DNA of 64,000 nucleotides. Origin: an uncultured Planctomycetaceae bacterium (GTDB lineage: Bacteria > Planctomycetota > Planctomycetia > Planctomycetales > Planctomycetaceae). The notes under the pieces are model-generated. The model had not been told where the DNA came from and ran no database searches. It saw only the letters and a list, made by a program, of their open reading frames with translations. Positions 36,638 through 45,848 of this stretch are shown in pieces (the first letter of the stretch is position 1; every line of letters begins with the position of its first letter). Made by a program: the position numbers and the translations under genes. The stretch lies in NCBI GenBank assembly GCA_943787265.1, contig CALSLT010000002.1, positions 62,001 through 126,000 on the forward strand, written 5' to 3'.

Positions 36638-37936
36638 TTAGGCGAGAAGTTCGTGACGAACCTTTCCGCCATCGACGATTTCTATCGGACGATCGCCAGG
36701 AGCCATCAGCTCTTTGTCGGCGACGATTCCCATCGTGTGGTAAATCGTGGTTGCCCAGTCGAGGACACTCAGTGGGTTCTCTTCCGGTTCGCTGGCAGTT
36801 GCGTTGGACGATCCGAAGACTTGTCCACCCTTTACGCCACCACCAGCCATAATAACGCTGAAGACTTTTGGCCAGTGATCTCGACCGGCAGTCTTGTTGA
36901 TCTTCGGCGTTCGACCGAACTCAGAGGCGATGCAGACCAGAGTCTCGTCCAACATGCCTCGATCGGAGAGGTCTGTCAGCAGAGCAGCCAACGCCTGATC
37001 GAGAGATGGCACTTGACGCTTGATGCTGGTTTCGATGCCGTTGTGCATGTCCCAACTACCGTAGGTCAGGGTCACAAATCGAACACCCGCTTCGACAAGG
37101 CGTCGAGCCATCAGCATTCGCTGACCAGCCTGGTTGCGGCCATAACGATCTCGCAGGCCTTTGTCTTCAGCATCGATGTTGAATGCTTCCCGAGCGGCCG
37201 GCGAGCTGATCAGGCTGTACGCTCGATCGTAGAAGCTGTTCAGTGCGTCGAGGTTGTCGGCCTTTTCCTTGGTCAGGAAGTGGTCGTTGACCTTGTCGAG
37301 AACGTTTCGACGAGTCGTGAATCGAGCGTCGTCGATGCCGTTTGGCAGGTTGAGGTCTCGAACCTTGAAGCCGTTTGCGGCTGGGTCTGACCCAAGGCTG
37401 AACGGAGCGAAGGACGAACTGAGGTAGCCGGTCCCTGCAAATTCGTTCGGCTGATTCGGAACACAGACGTATGGCGGAAGATTCTTCCGTGGGCCAAGTT
37501 CGTGGCTGACGACACTTCCCATGCTCGGGTACTTCAGAGCCGGGCTTGGTCGAGCTCCCGTGAACATGTTGTGAGTGCCACGTTCGTGAGCCGCTTCGCC
37601 GTGGGTCATTGATCGGCAGATGGCGATTTTGTCGACGACCTTGGCGGTGTGTTTCATCGTCTCGTTGATGCGAATGCCCGAGACGTTGGTCTCGATCGAG
37701 CTCATCGGTCCGCGATACTCGATCGGAGCGTACGGCTTGGGATCCCACGTTTCCTGATGAGCACAACCACCCGGCAGGTAAATGTAAATTACATTCTTCG
37801 CAGTGCCTTCGAAGCTGTCGTAATTCTTCAGGTCGGCCTGAGCCTTCTGCATCTGAAAGTAATTAGCAAGCGACAGTCCAACACCGCCGGCGAATCCGGC
37901 CTGCAGGAATCCACGACGATTAGTACCAGTGTGCAT
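36638..37936 (-). CDS. DUF1501 protein with Tat-type signal
   Basis: A 432-residue member of DUF1501, a planctomycete-expanded family with an alkaline-phosphatase/sulfatase-like fold. The start at 37936 is fixed by an AGGAGA site. The N-terminus has a twin-arginine motif (NRRGFLQAG, Arg7-Arg8), so it should be exported folded. Conserved segments: IYLPGGCAHQETWDPKP, MTHGEAAHERGTHNMFTG, VEAGVRFVTLTYGSWDMH, IASEFGRTPKINKTAGRDHWP and the final IYHTMGI. The His/Asp residues in these look like metal ligands, but the reaction is unproved. It is the first gene of the four-gene minus-strand run. Confidence 0.9.
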   Translation of the reverse strand: MHTGTNRRGFLQAGFAGGVGLSLANYFQMQKAQADLKNYDSFEGTAKNVIYIYLPGGCAHQETWDPKPYAPIEYRGPMSSIETNVSGIRINETMKHTAKVVDKIAICRSMTHGEAAHERGTHNMFTGARPSPALKYPSMGSVVSHELGPRKNLPPYVCVPNQPNEFAGTGYLSSSFAPFSLGSDPAANGFKVRDLNLPNGIDDARFTTRRNVLDKVNDHFLTKEKADNLDALNSFYDRAYSLISSPAAREAFNIDAEDKGLRDRYGRNQAGQRMLMARRLVEAGVRFVTLTYGSWDMHNGIETSIKRQVPSLDQALAALLTDLSDRGMLDETLVCIASEFGRTPKINKTAGRDHWPKVFSVIMAGGGVKGGQVFGSSNATASEPEENPLSVLDWATTIYHTMGIVADKELMAPGDRPIEIVDGGKVRHELLA

Positions 37937-38372
37937 TGGACATTCTCCTGAGGGTTCACAAACTGAGGGGATTGCGAAATCTGATTGAAGCTGAATAACA
38001 CATCCCGGCATACCGGGTTTGTTCTTGGTGCAAAGGTGGGAGTCGAAGTTTGGGTACTGCTCAAGCCGCTGAGGGCGGCGGGTGGGAAGCAGCAAAAGTC
38101 CCATCAGAGTCGACTTAATTGTTGCAACAGGAGACCGAGTTTCGGGGGGATTGTCAAGCTCGGGCTGGGCAAACGGCCGTCACGACCGCCAGCCTGTGTC
38201 GATTATATCGGCATGGCTCTGCGATCACTGGAATCGAAGCTTGCCATCCGGGTCCCAACCTGCCATGTGTCTTAGAACGTAATATCTTTGGAACGGTCGA
38301 TCCGGCTGACGAACCAGCCGTACGCCATCACTGACTGAGACTCAAACTGCCGACCTCGTGAAAGCTTCGAAC
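37937..38372. other. 436-base divergent intergenic region
   Basis: It separates the first gene of the DUF1501 run from the TlpA-like gene and should contain both promoters. No small gene, RNA gene or convincing promoter box is seen. Confidence 0.4.
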
Positions 38373-39002
38373 ATGTCTAAGACAACACTCCAAACCATCG
38401 GACTTCTCGTCGGACTCGGGTGCATCGTCGTTGCCGCTCCGCTGCTTTGGAAGGTCGGAGCTCTCGATCAGTCGCGAGCCGGACTGCAGCTCGGCCAGAC
38501 GATTCCTCCGATCACGAAAGTCGAAGGATGGCTCAACGGAGATGGCCTGACACCTGCGGACCTGGAAGGTAAAGTCGTTTTCGTCAATGGGTGGTTTCTA
38601 AACTGTCCGTATTGCCACGAGGGGATGCCGAACCTCGTCAAGCTTTATGACGAATACCATAGCAAAGGCGTCGTCTTTGTCGGGATGACCTCTGACGATT
38701 CGGAGAATGTGAAGAACGTCGAAAAGTTTCTCGACAAGTACAAGGTCGAATGGCCCAACGCTTACGGGGCAACTGGTGCGCTCATGGCCTTTAACGCTGA
38801 ATACTTCCCCGGCTATTGGTTGATCGGGCGAGACGGCAAGGTTGTCTGGAACAAAGCACTGCAGGGCCGAGTCCCAATCCAAACAGCGATAGAGAAGGCT
38901 CTGGCTGCGAAAGCTCCGGCGACTCAAATGCCCAATGCCCAACAACCGGCGACGTCGACCAGCCCGGCCGACGACGAGCAACCCGCCACCGCGCAGCTCT
39001 GA
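38373..39002 (+). CDS. TlpA-like membrane-anchored thioredoxin-fold protein
   Basis: A 209-residue protein with an N-terminal membrane anchor (TIGLLVGLGCIVVAAPLLW) and a redoxin/TlpA domain. The active site is CPYC (78-81) in GWFLNCPYCHEGMP, followed by the KGVVFVGMTSDDSENVKNVEKFL segment and a cis-Pro region (FPGYWLIGRDGKVVW). Such proteins keep periplasmic Cys residues reduced or oxidised, for example in cytochrome c haem attachment. It is divergent from the haem-motif gene block, which would fit a maturation role, but this is inference. The tail is low-complexity (Ala/Pro/Gln/Thr). An upstream GTG (38358) is an alternative start. Confidence 0.85.
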   Translation: MSKTTLQTIGLLVGLGCIVVAAPLLWKVGALDQSRAGLQLGQTIPPITKVEGWLNGDGLTPADLEGKVVFVNGWFLNCPYCHEGMPNLVKLYDEYHSKGVVFVGMTSDDSENVKNVEKFLDKYKVEWPNAYGATGALMAFNAEYFPGYWLIGRDGKVVWNKALQGRVPIQTAIEKALAAKAPATQMPNAQQPATSTSPADDEQPATAQL

Positions 39003-39047
39003 TTCATGCTGCCACTTGGTTCGTCGCTTCTCAATAGCGTGCGAGCC

Positions 39048-39671
39048 TCACCACCAGTCGAGCACCGGCGTTCCCTGAGCGGCGGCGTACATCCAGCCTC
39101 CGGTCAACAGATGGAATACGCCGGTTGGTTGCGGAAGAACCGTTCGCAATAAGACATAACCGGCGAACATGCTCAGCGTGAGCATTGCTACACGGTGACG
39201 ATCCGTTGAAGCTCCTTCTGCAGCTCTGGAAGATCGATACAGCCATCCGGCGCCGCCAAGCCAGATCGTCAGTACGAACAGATCAAGATATTCGATCAAC
39301 TTGAAGCAGAGTTCGTACGAGGTTACCGGCCAGAACGGCTGAATGCCCCACCAGTAGAGCGAATCTGTGAGACAGTGAACGACCGCCGCCAGCAGCGACC
39401 ACCGAAACAGCAAACCGAAGTTCCGCAGTTTCAAAGCCGCTCTTCCGATGACGGAACTTGCCACGGCGATCGCAAGAACTGAAAGCACGCTGTGCCCCAG
39501 CGCATGGTGCAGCTTCCAGAAATACTGATCGCCAAACAGCTTCGCCGCCGTATCCAGATCCGGAGCGACTCCCGCTGCGACAACAACCAGAACACCTTGC
39601 AAGCCGAGCCGCTGCCGAACTCCAAGTTCCGCAATCATCAGCGAGCAGATAGCGTGTTCCGGCAGCGTCAT
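39048..39671 (-). CDS. YdjM-like membrane-bound metal-dependent hydrolase
   Basis: A 207-residue integral membrane protein of the YdjM/DUF457 group. Typical features are the short N-terminal PEH motif, a PDLD motif (37-40) after the first helix, His55, His56 and His60 in KLHHALGH, and an Asp in HCLTDSLYWWG, which together could bind a metal. About five membrane helices are predicted. Its ATG overlaps the stop of the upstream small membrane protein (TCAT on the plus strand), so the two are coupled. Family members are loosely linked to membrane lipid or stress functions; the substrate is unknown. Confidence 0.8.
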   Translation of the reverse strand: MTLPEHAICSLMIAELGVRQRLGLQGVLVVVAAGVAPDLDTAAKLFGDQYFWKLHHALGHSVLSVLAIAVASSVIGRAALKLRNFGLLFRWSLLAAVVHCLTDSLYWWGIQPFWPVTSYELCFKLIEYLDLFVLTIWLGGAGWLYRSSRAAEGASTDRHRVAMLTLSMFAGYVLLRTVLPQPTGVFHLLTGGWMYAAAQGTPVLDWW

Positions 39672-39988
39672 TCGGTTTTCTCACCAGCTTCTTGCGTCAG
39701 GATGTTGCCTGTAGCTTGATCCGGATCCGGTTGAGATTTGGAAGTTGTCGACAGGTAAAATTGAATGTCGCCCAGATCGTGACGGGCGCTGATTGTCATC
39801 TCGATGAACTCTGCAAATGCAAAGAATCCAACAGCACTGAATGCCCCGCCGATCGCGGCCATTAAGAATAGTCTCGGATCACCTGCCAGAGACATAAGCG
39901 ATGTGAAAACCGCAGCCAAAACAGTAAGTCCGCCGCAGAAACGATTCATTCCGGCGAACGCTTTTAGCCACGGATACTTTTCCTTCAC
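39668..39988 (-). CDS. Small two-helix membrane protein
   Basis: A 106-residue protein with two hydrophobic segments (FCGGLTVLAAVFTSLMSLAG and LFLMAAIGGAFSAVGFFAF) and a polar C-terminus. I recognise no family. The four-base overlap with the YdjM-like gene supports a real, co-translated gene and a possible partnership. Confidence 0.7.
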   Translation of the reverse strand: MKEKYPWLKAFAGMNRFCGGLTVLAAVFTSLMSLAGDPRLFLMAAIGGAFSAVGFFAFAEFIEMTISARHDLGDIQFYLSTTSKSQPDPDQATGNILTQEAGEKTE

Positions 39989-40037
39989 GACTGCAACTTC
40001 TGTCTTAGACGAACGAATGATCCGGCCTGTGTTCTGG

Positions 40038-40709
40038 TCACGGCTTCCGCTTCCGAGAATTCACGGCAACAACCGCGTCCAGGTCGAAGCCTGCTGATCC
40101 GTCTTTGCCGCCGAAACTTTGCACATCGGTAATTCGAACAAAGCGAACGACCTTCAGGCCAAGCTGCTTCAGGTCAAAATGATCGCCGCCAGCTTTCTTA
40201 ATATCAGTCGGTGAAATCTCGTTCTTTTCGGAGTTTGCGATCACTGGTCGATAGCCGGCGCAGTTTTCTTTCGATGCCGTGTCGTACGAAAACTCGTGCC
40301 AGATAATTCCGTCGAAGCTGACTTCGACTTTACCCAGCTCAAAGAATCCGTAGGTGGGATCATTGCCAGGTTCGGCGAGGAATGGGTTTTCAAACACGAT
40401 CAGGTCGGGCCCTTTGCCGTCGAATACCTCGTTGTCGACAAACTCCAAGGTGATGACGCCGTCTTTTCCCAGCGAAAAAACATCCTTGCCGGCCATCAGC
40501 TTCCCACCGCCTTTTGGAGGGCCCAGCACGATCTTCGGAAGCTTGTCCTCTCCTTGCCCGCCGCCCGAGCCGATCTGGTATGAGACGACGCGATCAACAA
40601 ACGGAGTCGGCTTCTTCGGCTTCGGTTTTTCGTCCGCAAATGTCAGCCATCCACGACTCACCAGCGATCCGATTATGACCGCGAAGACGATCGTTGAGCA
40701 CTTACTCAA
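40038..40709 (-). CDS. Secreted protein of a cell-surface family, function unknown
   Basis: A 223-residue protein with a signal peptide (FAVIIGSLVSRGWLTFADE) and a beta-rich mature part. The pattern DLIVFENPF, then VEVSFDGIIWHEF, then GFDLDAVVAVN near the end is one I associate with a group of bacterial cell-surface proteins of unknown function; this is recalled, not tested. It is upstream of and in the same direction as the small membrane protein and the YdjM-like gene, with a 49-base gap, so the three may form an operon. Confidence 0.72.
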   Translation of the reverse strand: MSKCSTIVFAVIIGSLVSRGWLTFADEKPKPKKPTPFVDRVVSYQIGSGGGQGEDKLPKIVLGPPKGGGKLMAGKDVFSLGKDGVITLEFVDNEVFDGKGPDLIVFENPFLAEPGNDPTYGFFELGKVEVSFDGIIWHEFSYDTASKENCAGYRPVIANSEKNEISPTDIKKAGGDHFDLKQLGLKVVRFVRITDVQSFGGKDGSAGFDLDAVVAVNSRKRKP

Positions 40710-40820
40710 GAGAGTGTTCCTTCTCGCTGAGATGACTTGGTGGAGATTCGTTGCCTTGGCCGGTATGACACCGTGCAGTTTCTAAATCAACTGTGGTGAA
40801 GCGAACGTTGAGAATAGATT

Positions 40821-41582
40821 ATGGCGACGACAGACTCCGATTCACAGCGGCTTCTAAACGGAGAGGTTGCACTCATCACGGGCGGCGGCAGGGGTATAGG
40901 CCGTGCCATTGCGATTGCTTATGCCGAAGCCGGAGCAACTGTCTGCGTGACAGCTCGCACTTCGTCGGAAATCGACCAGGTTGTTTCTGAAATTGAGCAG
41001 TCTGGCGGGCAGGCCTTTGCGATCACATGCGATGTCTCCGACCGTTCATCCGTCGAAGCGATGATCGAGCAAACGATCGAGAAGTTCGGCCAATTGGACA
41101 TCCTGCTTAATAACGCAGGCGGCGGACTCGAACGAACACTCGTCGGAGAGGATGATCCCGACGTCTGGCAAAGCGTCGTCGAGATCAATCTGCTGGGAAC
41201 ATACTTCTGCACGCGAGCAGCGTTGCCCCATCTCAAAGCTGACGGCGGTGGGAAAATCATCAATGTCGGGTCTGGCATGGGGCACCAGCCTCGGGCAAAG
41301 AACACGTCTTACAACGTTTCGAAAGCCGGCGTTTGGATGCTGACCCGATGCCTGGCTCTGGAACTCTGGGAAGACGGCGTAACTGTCAACGAGCTGATTC
41401 CCGGTCCCGTCTACACGGAACTGACCGCAGACATCTTCCCGAAGGACCAGGCTCATCCCGGTATCTCCAGCGAGTGGGTCAAAGCTCCCGAAGACGTCGT
41501 GCCGCTGGCTTTGATGCTGGCCACTCAGTCGAGCAAAGGCCCAACCGGTCAGTCATTCAGTCTCGCCCGGCGACCGCTGTAA
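40821..41582 (+). CDS. Short-chain dehydrogenase/reductase
   Basis: A 253-residue cytoplasmic NAD(P)-dependent oxidoreductase of the classical SDR family. It has the cofactor loop GGGRGIGRA (from residue 21), the NNAGG motif, and the catalytic YNVSK with Tyr164 and Lys168, the Ser lying in INVGSGMGH. The overall pattern is close to 3-oxoacyl-ACP reductases and glucose dehydrogenases, but the substrate is not determined. It is convergent with rlmB and shares no obvious operon. Confidence 0.9.
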   Translation: MATTDSDSQRLLNGEVALITGGGRGIGRAIAIAYAEAGATVCVTARTSSEIDQVVSEIEQSGGQAFAITCDVSDRSSVEAMIEQTIEKFGQLDILLNNAGGGLERTLVGEDDPDVWQSVVEINLLGTYFCTRAALPHLKADGGGKIINVGSGMGHQPRAKNTSYNVSKAGVWMLTRCLALELWEDGVTVNELIPGPVYTELTADIFPKDQAHPGISSEWVKAPEDVVPLALMLATQSSKGPTGQSFSLARRPL

Positions 41583-41594
41583 TCTTGCGATTGA

Positions 41595-42383
41595 TCATGG
41601 CGTCGCACGCTGCCTGTGAATCTCGTAAAGAACGATGCCGGTCGACACGGCGGCGTTCAACGATTCAAACCCTGTTGCTTGAGGAATTGTCACGAACTCG
41701 TCGCATCGTGCGAGTAATTCCTCGCTGACTCCAGCACCTTCGTTTCCGATGACAACGGCCAGTGGTTCTGAGCAGTCAAGTTCATCGATCCGCCGTTCCG
41801 CGCGCGGCGACGTGGCGACGACTCGAACTCCGGATTCCTTCAGCAGGTCGGTTGTTTCAATCAGGCTTTGAGAGCGAGCGATCTTTAGTCGATTGATCGC
41901 TCCTGCTGAACTGCGAGCAACCTGACTGTTGACTTCCGCTTGCCTAGTCTCGGCAACAAACACTCCGCTAACACCGAAAACGCCAGCACTCCGGCACACC
42001 GATCCAAAGTTGAACGGATCCTGCAGGCTATCGAGAATCAAAAACAAGGGCGGTTCGCCAGCCTGTTCAATGATTGATTCAACATCGAGGTACGGAAAGG
42101 GAGGCATTCGAGCGATCACTCCCTGATGATCTCTCGCGCCGCAAAGCTGGGTGACGCGTTCGTGCGAGACGATTTCAAATGGCACCTGCAAAACGGTCGC
42201 CGAATCGACGATTGGTTTGTGAGCCTCTTCGGCAAGCTGGTCTGAAAGAACAAGTTCGTTCGGCAGCCACCGTCCAGCTTCGAGCGTTTCAACGATGGCG
42301 TTGCGGCCTCGCAGCCAGGAATTCTGATGGTTGCCCATCATGGCTTTCTTTGAACGTTGCTTCTTTCGACGCTGACCAACCAT
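41595..42383 (-). CDS. rlmB: TrmH/SpoU-family 23S rRNA 2'-O-methyltransferase
   Basis: A 262-residue SPOUT methyltransferase closest to RlmB, which methylates the ribose of G2251 in 23S rRNA. The N-terminal RNA-binding domain starts at LRGRNAIVETLEAG. The three SPOUT motifs are visible: LDSLQDPFNFGSVCRSA, VVIGNEGAGVSEELLARCD and IPQATGFESLNAAVSTGIVLYE. The first 20 residues are basic (QRRKKQRSKK). The related TrmH and other SpoU enzymes have the same motifs, so the exact nucleotide is inferred from the domain layout. Confidence 0.87.
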   Translation of the reverse strand: MVGQRRKKQRSKKAMMGNHQNSWLRGRNAIVETLEAGRWLPNELVLSDQLAEEAHKPIVDSATVLQVPFEIVSHERVTQLCGARDHQGVIARMPPFPYLDVESIIEQAGEPPLFLILDSLQDPFNFGSVCRSAGVFGVSGVFVAETRQAEVNSQVARSSAGAINRLKIARSQSLIETTDLLKESGVRVVATSPRAERRIDELDCSEPLAVVIGNEGAGVSEELLARCDEFVTIPQATGFESLNAAVSTGIVLYEIHRQRATP

Positions 42384-42473
42384 GACGCTCTAAAGACCGG
42401 AACATGAAGTAAACATGAGTAAGCCGGGATCGACATTCAGCCCGAAACCGCGCACTTGAAGAACCGCCGTGCC

Positions 42474-44036
42474 TTACCGAATCGGCTCGATTGTTCGGAT
42501 CAGTGGTTCACGGCTGCCATCGATCAGTCGAACCTGCACAGCGCCATTGGCGTTGGCCACAGCTTTCAGAAACTGCTGCGGAGTCTCGACGTTTGCCCCG
42601 TGAGCTTCTGTCAGCAGATCGCCCTCTCGAAGCCCGGCGATTTCAGCAGGACTGCCAGGCTCGACACGGTCGACAACAATCGCACGCGGGTACGGGCGAT
42701 CGTAGTCAAAGTGCCGGGAACGCGCTGTCGGCCAATCAACTTTCAGACCACGCCAGATTGGATAGCGGTCGTTGGACACAATGATTCGATCGACGTGTCT
42801 TCTGGGCCATTTTGCAAGTGGCACCGACATAATCTGTTCTCGGCCGTTCTTGGCTCGGATGATGCGCAGCCTTCCAGTCGAGCCAGGGGCAAGTAAGCCG
42901 ACTTCGCGAAGAATGTCTGTTGGTTCGAAAATCGGAATACTGTTCACTGCTAGTACGATGTCATTTCGTCGAAGTCCCGCCCGAAAAGCTGGCGACTCAG
43001 GAACCACCTGTCGAATTGCCACTCCGCGGGTTTCGCGTGTCACACTGCCAAACGTCGCCTGCACATCTTGAGGGGCTCCTGGAACGACGCCGAGAAACCC
43101 GTATTCGATTTCATAGCCACGTAACAGATCATCGACGATCCTACGAAGCGACGAATTCAGCGGAATCCCATAGCCGACCGAAGTTTCATAGCCTTCCAAC
43201 GCAGCCAGTGACGTCGTCATCCCGATGAGATCACCGTTGCGATTCAGCAACGCTCCGCCACTGGCGCCCGGGCCAAGCCGAGTGTCAACGTGAAGCAGTG
43301 TTCCGAAATGGTGAATCGTTTCCTGGTTAGTTGTCGTTTCGGTGAAGGGAAAACGTGAAACGTTGCTGATCATGCCCAGGCTGACACTGGGAGAACCGTC
43401 GCGAGCAATTGCATAAGGGTTTCCCAGCGAGATCACAAACTGTCCTTTGCGAACTCGTGGATCCTCCGAAATGGCGATCACTGGAATCTCTGCGGGAGCA
43501 GATTCGATGTCGGATGGATCAAAGGCAAGCACTGCCAGATCGCTGCGAGGATCTGCGGCATAGATCGTTGCCCATGCCGCTTGAGTTCGGCTGAAGCGAA
43601 CGGCGATCCGACTTTCAGATCGAATGATGCCGTCATTGCGAAACGGCTGCCCGCCTTTGACAACGTGATAGTTGGTCAAGATTAATCGCAACCGAGGATT
43701 GTCCGGCGAAGCCATCAGAATGCCGGTCCCAGGATTTTTCGGAATGTAGCCAGGAGCAAGCGGGTCATTCGAACGCAGATCTGCATGTATGCCGAACTGG
43801 TTGCGTGCCGCCTGTCGATCTAAGGGTTCAGGCGCGATTGGGATTCGAGCAATTGCCACGACTGAGCGTTCTGCCCTTTCAACGGCATCAGCCACGGAGT
43901 CTTCGAAGGCTGCGAAGATGTCGAGTGAGCTTTGAGCGGAAGCCGAACCGGTATTCAAAACGATTATCGCGACGAAGAGAAAACTGAAACGGGCGCATCG
44001 ACGTTGCTGAACAGTCGGTCGCAGAGATGCTGCCAC
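42474..44036 (-). CDS. HtrA/DegP-like S1C serine protease with two PDZ domains
   Basis: A 520-residue exported protease or chaperone. The GTG start at 44036 leads a signal peptide (FLFVAIIVLNTGSASAQ). The trypsin-like triad is His124 (TNYHVV), Asp166 (RSDLAVL) and Ser259 in GPGASGGALLN. The usual Asn before the catalytic Ser is Ala here. Two PDZ domains follow (about 320-400, with AGLRRNDIVLAVNS, and 440-515, with AGLREGDLLTEAHG). Such proteins degrade or refold damaged envelope proteins. An inserted segment around residues 70-105 lies before the first catalytic strand. recA lies upstream on the same strand, but two palindromes and a hairpin separate them. Confidence 0.88.
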   Translation of the reverse strand: MAASLRPTVQQRRCARFSFLFVAIIVLNTGSASAQSSLDIFAAFEDSVADAVERAERSVVAIARIPIAPEPLDRQAARNQFGIHADLRSNDPLAPGYIPKNPGTGILMASPDNPRLRLILTNYHVVKGGQPFRNDGIIRSESRIAVRFSRTQAAWATIYAADPRSDLAVLAFDPSDIESAPAEIPVIAISEDPRVRKGQFVISLGNPYAIARDGSPSVSLGMISNVSRFPFTETTTNQETIHHFGTLLHVDTRLGPGASGGALLNRNGDLIGMTTSLAALEGYETSVGYGIPLNSSLRRIVDDLLRGYEIEYGFLGVVPGAPQDVQATFGSVTRETRGVAIRQVVPESPAFRAGLRRNDIVLAVNSIPIFEPTDILREVGLLAPGSTGRLRIIRAKNGREQIMSVPLAKWPRRHVDRIIVSNDRYPIWRGLKVDWPTARSRHFDYDRPYPRAIVVDRVEPGSPAEIAGLREGDLLTEAHGANVETPQQFLKAVANANGAVQVRLIDGSREPLIRTIEPIR

Positions 44037-44117
44037 GTGCTTACCCTTTATTGATGGAAGAATCGCAAAGAGGCCGGGTGCGTCTCAACGCAGCAAACCT
44101 ATTGAAAGTCATCCGCT

Positions 44118-44135
44118 GGTGCGTCAAGACGCACC
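44118..44135. repeat. Intergenic palindrome GGTGCGTC-AA-GACGCACC
   Basis: A perfect eight-base inverted repeat around AA. A related imperfect sequence (GGTGCGTCTCAACGCA) lies at 44077-44092 in the same gap. The pair resembles a small dispersed REP-like element; copy number elsewhere in the genome cannot be seen. Confidence 0.5.
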
Positions 44136-44171
44136 CTACCTCTGAACTACCAAAGAGAACTGTCAAACAGA

Positions 44172-44215
44172 AACGAGCCGACGCGGGAGCGGATTGCTCA
44201 CCGTGTCGGCTCGTT
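44172..44215 (-). terminator. Probable terminator hairpin downstream of recA
   Basis: A perfect 11-base stem (AACGAGCCGAC with GTCGGCTCGTT) encloses 22 bases. It lies 62 bases after the recA stop. The tail on the minus strand is TTCTGTTTG, only moderately T-rich; on the plus strand it is ACTTTTAC. Confidence 0.6.
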
Positions 44216-44276
44216 ACTTTTACCCGTAATCAATGGCTGAATCGACCCTCTTCTTGCATAGAAGGTCAAACCAGTA

Positions 44277-45356
44277 TTACTCGGCTTCTTCCTGTGCCGG
44301 TTCTTCGGCCGGTTGATCCGCAGGGTTCAACAAGTCTTCGTGCCCGCGTGCGATCAGAATCTTGCGTTTGATCTCCTCGGTGATCTCCGGGTTCTCTTCC
44401 AGGAAAATTCTAGCTTTGTCACGCCCCTGGCCGAGGCGGGTTTCGCCGTAGCTGAACCATGAACCGCTCTTTTGGACGATTCGATCGTCGACGCCCATGT
44501 CGATGAGGTCGCCTTCCAGACTGATACCCCGTCGGCTGAGCATGTCGAACTCGGCGATGCGAAACGGCGGAGCGACTTTGTTCTTGACGATTTTCGCTTT
44601 CATCCGGATACCGACCGCGTCGTCGCCATCTTTCAGAGTCGCGATACGACGAACGTCGACTCGAGCCGAACTGTAGAACTTCAACGCGCGACCACCGGGT
44701 GTCGTTTCCGGACTGCCGAACATCACACCGATCTTCTCACGAATCTGGTTGATGAAAATAACAGTCGTATTGGACTTGGCGATCGCTCCCGTGAGCTTTC
44801 GCATGGCTTGACTCATCATTCGAGCCTGCAGGCCAACATGGGTGTCGCCGATTTCGCCGTCGAGTTCCGCCTTCGGAACCAGAGCAGCCACCGAGTCCAC
44901 AACAATGATGTCAACAGCGTTCGACTTGATGAGCATCTCGGCGATGGCCAAAGCTTCCTCACCGTATGACGGCTGGCTGACGAGCAAATCTTCGAGATTC
45001 ACACCCAGTCGCTTTGCCCAGGAAGGATCAAGCGCGTGTTCAGCGTCGACGAATGCTGCGATGCCGCCGGCCTTCTGAGCACTGGCGATGGCATGCAAAG
45101 CGAGCGTCGTTTTACCACTCGATTCAGGTCCGAACAGTTCGATGATTCTTCCTCGAGGAAAACCGTAGCCGCCTAGTGCGAGGTCGAGAGACAACGCACC
45201 AGTGCCGATTCCGGAGACGGCCTGTGACCGTTCATCCGAGAGCTTCATGATCGAGCCCTGACCGAAAGCTTTTTCGATCAAACCTAATGTGTTCGTCAAA
45301 TTTACCGGGCCTTCTGGCTCGGCCTTCGGTTTGCGGGACGACTTCTTCAGGGCCAT
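44277..45356 (-). CDS. recA: Recombinase RecA
   Basis: A 359-residue recombinase that forms filaments on single-stranded DNA, drives strand exchange and stimulates LexA-type self-cleavage. Walker A is GPESSGKT (76-83), followed by [18 protein letters not shown] and the [16 protein letters not shown]alker B region; loop L1 is [20 protein letters not shown] and loop L2 includes [18 protein letters not shown]. The ATG at 45356 is chosen because GGAAGGAAG lies just upstream; an ATG six codons earlier would overlap that site. The acidic tail ([10 protein letters not shown]) is typical. No LexA-box palindrome was recognised in the leader. Confidence 0.97.
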   Translation of the reverse strand: MALKKSSRKPKAEPEGPVNLTNTLGLIEKAFGQGSIMKLSDERSQAVSGIGTGALSLDLALGGYGFPRGRIIELFGPESSGKTTLALHAIASAQKAGGIAAFVDAEHALDPSWAKRLGVNLEDLLVSQPSYGEEALAIAEMLIKSNAVDIIVVDSVAALVPKAELDGEIGDTHVGLQARMMSQAMRKLTGAIAKSNTTVIFINQIREKIGVMFGSPETTPGGRALKFYSSARVDVRRIATLKDGDDAVGIRMKAKIVKNKVAPPFRIAEFDMLSRRGISLEGDLIDMGVDDRIVQKSGSWFSYGETRLGQGRDKARIFLEENPEITEEIKRKILIARGHEDLLNPADQPAEEPAQEEAE

Positions 45357-45848
45357 ACGTCGACTTCCTTCCATTCTGTCTGCGATGAAAACTGCATCCG
45401 AGCGTGGCAGTCAGCCACAATCAAAGTGAATCAACAAGCCTCACCGAATCATCTACATGACACTCGGGAAGGCCTTCGCTAATCCTGCCGATTCTTATCG
45501 ACGCTCACAAGCCCGATGAAAACTGTAAATCCGGCGTTTTCAAACAGGTGGGACAGCAGTGTGTCTCACCTGGCCGAAGAACGGCCTTACAACCAGCAAG
45601 GTGTCATACGAGGCGTAATATACAATAGAAAACGTTTGTTTCACAAGCTCCACGCAAGAACGAATTTCGAGCAAAAAGCGTTGGCTCAGGAATTAAACGC
45701 GATTCATAACGACTGTGGCGACGCATTTCAGTGCTGGGAGCCCGCACGGTTGCAGAATGTATTTGCTCAGCCAAAGTAGCATCTTCGATTCCGACAGACC
45801 GTTCAGCGTTCCTGGAAACTCAATCGACTTCACCGCGAAAGAACTGCC
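45357..45848. other. 492-base divergent region upstream of recA and the sulfatase
   Basis: No gene is evident; an open frame at 45516-45779 has no ribosome-binding site or family resemblance. A palindrome at 45545-45572 is the only structure I can support (listed separately). Both neighbours should have promoters here. Confidence 0.45.
45545..45572. repeat. Intergenic hairpin/palindrome (CAGGTGGGACA...TGTCTCACCTG)
   Basis: Eleven bases pair with their complement, one pair being G-U, around a six-base loop GCAGTG. No T run follows on either strand, so termination is unlikely. It could be a REP-like repeat or a regulatory RNA hairpin. Confidence 0.45.
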
